Assembly (NCBI GenBank): GCA_000497125.2
Contig: CM035318.1
Location: 434,001-498,000 of the forward strand
Direction of reading: 5' to 3'
DNA length: 64,000 nucleotides
Source of the DNA: Spironucleus salmonicida
Lineage: Eukaryota; Fornicata; Diplomonadida; Hexamitidae
Shown here: in pieces, positions 61,578 to 64,000 of the stretch
How positions within the stretch are numbered: the first letter of the stretch is position 1
How the letters are laid out: every line of letters begins with the position of its first letter
Translations under genes and position numbers: made by a program
Notes under the pieces: model-generated
What the model was told of the DNA's origin: nothing
What the model saw: only the letters and a program-made list of their open reading frames with translations
Database searches by the model: none

Positions 61578-62180
61578 ATGAAAACTTTAATTCTAGTTCG
61601 GCATGGTGAAACAGAACTAAATTCTGGTCCTATACCAAGAATTAGAGGCTTTTTAGATATATATTTGAATGAAAAAGGAAGAAACTCTATAGAATAAACT
61701 GCGAAATATATCTATTAACATTTACCTACTCCAAATTTAATTTTATCTTCTCCTTTAAATCGTGCATAACAGACTGCGGAAATTATCAACAAAGAACTTA
61801 AATTATAATAATGTATTTAAATATCCTAGAATTTGAATGAAGTTAATTGGGGCACATGGGAAGGTATGACTTACGAAGAAGCTTTAGGCACAACGGAATA
61901 TGAACATTTAAAACCACTTGAAATGAATCCCCCAGGTGGAGAAACGTTGTATTTAGTTCAAGATAGATGCTAGAAATTTATTGATTATTTTTTACAGTAA
62001 TAAGAAGACTGTATTTTGGCAGTTTCTCATGGATCTGTGATTAGTATTTTATTATGTGTAATTTTAGATATTCCACTAAATAAATATTGGACAAGTTATC
62101 TCAATAATAGCGGAATAGGATGTTTATAATTTGAAAATAATGTTTGGAAAATTAAATCTTGGGGTTAATATGATAATTGA
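61578..62180 (+). CDS. Histidine phosphatase superfamily (phosphoglycerate mutase-like)
   Basis: A 200-residue protein with the branch-1 catalytic motif LVRHGET at 6-12 (phosphoacceptor His 9). SPLNRAQQTAEI carries the second Arg of the pocket, NWGTWEGMTYEEA holds the acid residue region, and AVSHGS provides the second catalytic His. It is more like a general phosphatase (cobC/PhoE, SixA or TIGAR-type) than glycolytic phosphoglycerate mutase, because it is short and lacks the lid insertions. Substrate unknown. The start is the Met next to the first strand MKTLILV. Confidence 0.9.
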
Positions 62181-62217
62181 TATATTATATATAAAATATA
62201 TTATTTATTATTCGCTA

Positions 62218-63675
62218 ATGTATATTATTTTAACTTAGAATTACTTTTTGTATGCCTTGTAAGATAATGATCTCTATCTTTGGAGTGGAAATCCTTTATT
62301 TTCAGAATTGAAAGATTTTCAAGTTGAAACATTATACTCTGATAACACCTCATAAATTATTTAAGTCTAACCATTGCTGGTTTTTCGATAAATATACTTT
62401 AAAGTTAATATATAATATTCTAATAAAATTATATAGTAAGTTCATATAATAAGTAAAGATCTTGTATTCCTTGCTTTTTAAGTACAAACTTTAGTTGCTA
62501 ATATAAAAATTTCTATTTCTGGTATTTAAAACACTGTTGAAATTAAATTTGATAAAAATTTATATCTTTAATAGTTCTAAATGGTTATATTAACTAAATT
62601 TTTCAAAAAATAATCATAAAAATTTATTGCTTATAAAATAGCAGAAGAAGATTCTAAGTTAGTTTATAACTTATAAAGTGACTTAGAGTCGAGAATAAAA
62701 TCAGGACTGAAATAGATATGGATAGAATATACAATAAAACTCTCAGATGAAATACAATTTTAATTTAGTTTAAGAGTACATGATATATAATTTAAGAATT
62801 ATGAAAATTTTATTGGGAAATCTTAAATAATGTTGTTTCCAAATGCTATATAAATTACTTCATTTTAGTCGACTAATTTTTTAAAATATATGAAATAGTT
62901 TTAAGCATAAGGCGTTAAAAATATTTTAATTTATTTGGTATTAAATGTACTTGATAATAAATAATAAGCTAGCAATACATCACGTAAATTTTTTATTAAC
63001 GTAGCATTTAAAAGATTTTTCGATGCAGAACTTAACATTTATTGTAATGAAATGGAAACACCTGCTGACTGTTATTTATATATTTATTAATGTTAATTTA
63101 TAGAAGAACATACAATAGTAGGATTTGTTGATTTTTAATTTATAAGTAGTTAAGTTTATTAATAAATTTTTAGTTTTAATGAGTTTGTTCATAATTATTG
63201 TGCTAAAAGTATGAAGCTTTAGCTTTATGGAAAATACTTAACAGTTATGATTTAAAGCTCTACAAATTCTCTTTTATGTCCTAGATTTTATGATCAGTAA
63301 GTTATGTTTTATATTGATTAAGTAAACTAAATGCACTATCCATCTATTGCTGCAAAAGATGATCATATAGTTACTTTAACTTATTTTATAAAAAGTAATA
63401 ATTTTAGTACTATTTTGAAACTTAATAATGCACAAATTGATGGAATAATACAGATAATGAATACTAAATAATTTTAACGTGTAGCTACGATACAGTTGTT
63501 AAATAATCAGACTATTATGGATTCAACATTTCCATATATATCTGAAATTGAATATATATAAAAAGATAATATTTTACAATTAATTTTAGGTAGCGTTTGC
63601 TTAGCAACGACAATATTAATTATAATATCAATTGTTCTTCTACGAAGGAGAAGCAAAAAAATAGGAATTTAGTGA
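62218..63675 (+). CDS. Single-pass membrane protein with large ectodomain, unknown
   Basis: A 485-residue protein. The N-terminus MYIILTQNYFLYALQDNDL is weakly hydrophobic and could be a poor signal peptide. The body is beta-strand rich, Gln/Asn/Ile-rich, and almost Cys-free until about 310. A C-terminal helix (LILGSVCLATTILIIISIVL) is followed by the short basic tail RRRSKKIGIQ and TAG-TGA. Topology therefore suggests type I with a short cytosolic tail. It lies 37 bp after the phosphatase in the same direction. No adhesin or protease motif recognised; a surface or endomembrane protein is likely. Confidence 0.62.
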
Positions 63676-63743
63676 CATTTTATATTATAATTATTTACGT
63701 AAAATGAGGTAAAATGAATCATAATCATCACTTCGGTGTAAGA

Positions 63744-63833
63744 GGTAGGAAATTGAGGTCAATTAAAAAATAGGTAGCCTAGTGGTAGATAAATTAGACT
63801 TCAAGTCATATTAAAAATTCCTACCCGATTTTT
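63744..63833 (+). other. tRNA-like / Pol III-like element
   Basis: A perfect A-box match, TAGCCTAGTGG (63775-63785), sits in GGTAGCC. A CTTCAAG loop (63799-63805), which in a tRNA would give anticodon UCA, is at the spacing expected from the D-arm. A T run (63829-63833) could be a Pol III terminator. GGTAG can pair with CTACC (5 bp), but a longer 8 bp pairing GGTAGGAA/TTCCTACC spans the element, and the hairpin AATTGA-GG-TCAATT lies inside. No T-arm (GTTCGAATC) exists, so this is not a normal tRNA. It may be a tRNA relic or another small RNA. Confidence 0.25.
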
Positions 63834-64000
63834 CATATAATTATACATAAAATAAACAAAGAATATTAAAATCTGTGACCAAGCCAATATATTAAAGCAG
63901 TACTATTCACAAAGAATTTGTTGTAGAAAATAACAACCCAGTAAACTAAGGGCTTTTAAAAAACTATACTTTATCTTAAAACTAATTTATTTAATCCTAA

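Noticed and set aside
63833-64000. Hydrophobic minus-strand open frame at the right edge
   Set aside because: Only about 55 codons are visible, without motif; it may be the end of a gene beyond the window, but this cannot be judged.
1-64000. Ciliate macronuclear origin (same TAR = Gln code)
   Set aside because: Not excluded, but intronless 12-14 kb dynein genes and CRMP-type proteins with a TM helix and short tail fit hexamitid diplomonads better.
1-64000. CRISPR arrays, bacterial operons, transposase genes
   Set aside because: No regularly spaced repeats and no transposase or integrase motifs were seen; the DNA is eukaryotic in content.

Overview
This window reads as nuclear DNA of a flagellated protist in which TAA and TAG are sense codons for glutamine and TGA is the only stop. 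Nearly every recognisable gene is shattered under the standard code and becomes one clean frame when TAR is read as Gln. That code, almost no introns (two frames of 12.6 and 13.9 kb), very short intergenic spacers, Giardia-like cysteine-rich CxxC membrane proteins and axonemal dyneins together point to a hexamitid diplomonad (the Spironucleus/Hexamita/Trepomonas group). Oxymonads and ciliates share the code but fit less well. The genus cannot be fixed from this window.

Layout, left to right. 0.2-6.9 kb is dense: an SGT-type TPR cochaperone (-), a coiled-coil protein (+), two tandem NEK-like kinases (-; the downstream copy has a frameshift near its end), a small probably myristoylated RING-H2 protein (-), a TatD-family nuclease (-) and a multi-span membrane protein (+). 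7.2-9.2 kb is dipeptidyl peptidase III. 10.3-18.8 kb is an accessory-looking block: two paralogous coiled-coil genes flank an intact cysteine-rich membrane protein (CRMP), a broken unknown gene, a basic protein and a CRMP pseudogene. 19.2-28.3 kb holds a secreted-type metallophosphatase, a 1,622-residue TBC-domain protein resembling TBC1D31 with a huge Gln/Asn/Ser-rich tail, URM1 and three unrecognised proteins. 28.3-30.7 kb is AT-rich and apparently gene-free. 30.7-32.6 kb contains a broken minus-strand gene, a Lys/Gln-rich protein, an LSm3-like protein and a small hypothetical protein.

33.1-45.7 and 46.9-60.8 kb are two complete axonemal dynein heavy chain genes (about 4,209 and 4,646 residues) on the minus strand, separated by MBF1 (+) and a small basic protein (-). 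The right end carries a small minus-strand gene with a probable frameshift, a histidine phosphatase of the phosphoglycerate mutase family, a single-pass membrane protein, and a short tRNA-like/Pol III-like element.

Functionally the window is dominated by flagellar motility (two dyneins, possibly the TBC1D31-like protein and the NEK-like kinases), with RNA and protein maintenance (LSm3, MBF1, URM1, SGT, DPP III) and a variable surface-protein locus. About half of the genes end in AGTGA, which looks like a polyadenylation signal overlapping the stop. Several 0.5-0.9 kb GC-rich islands cut across gene boundaries in otherwise AT-rich DNA.
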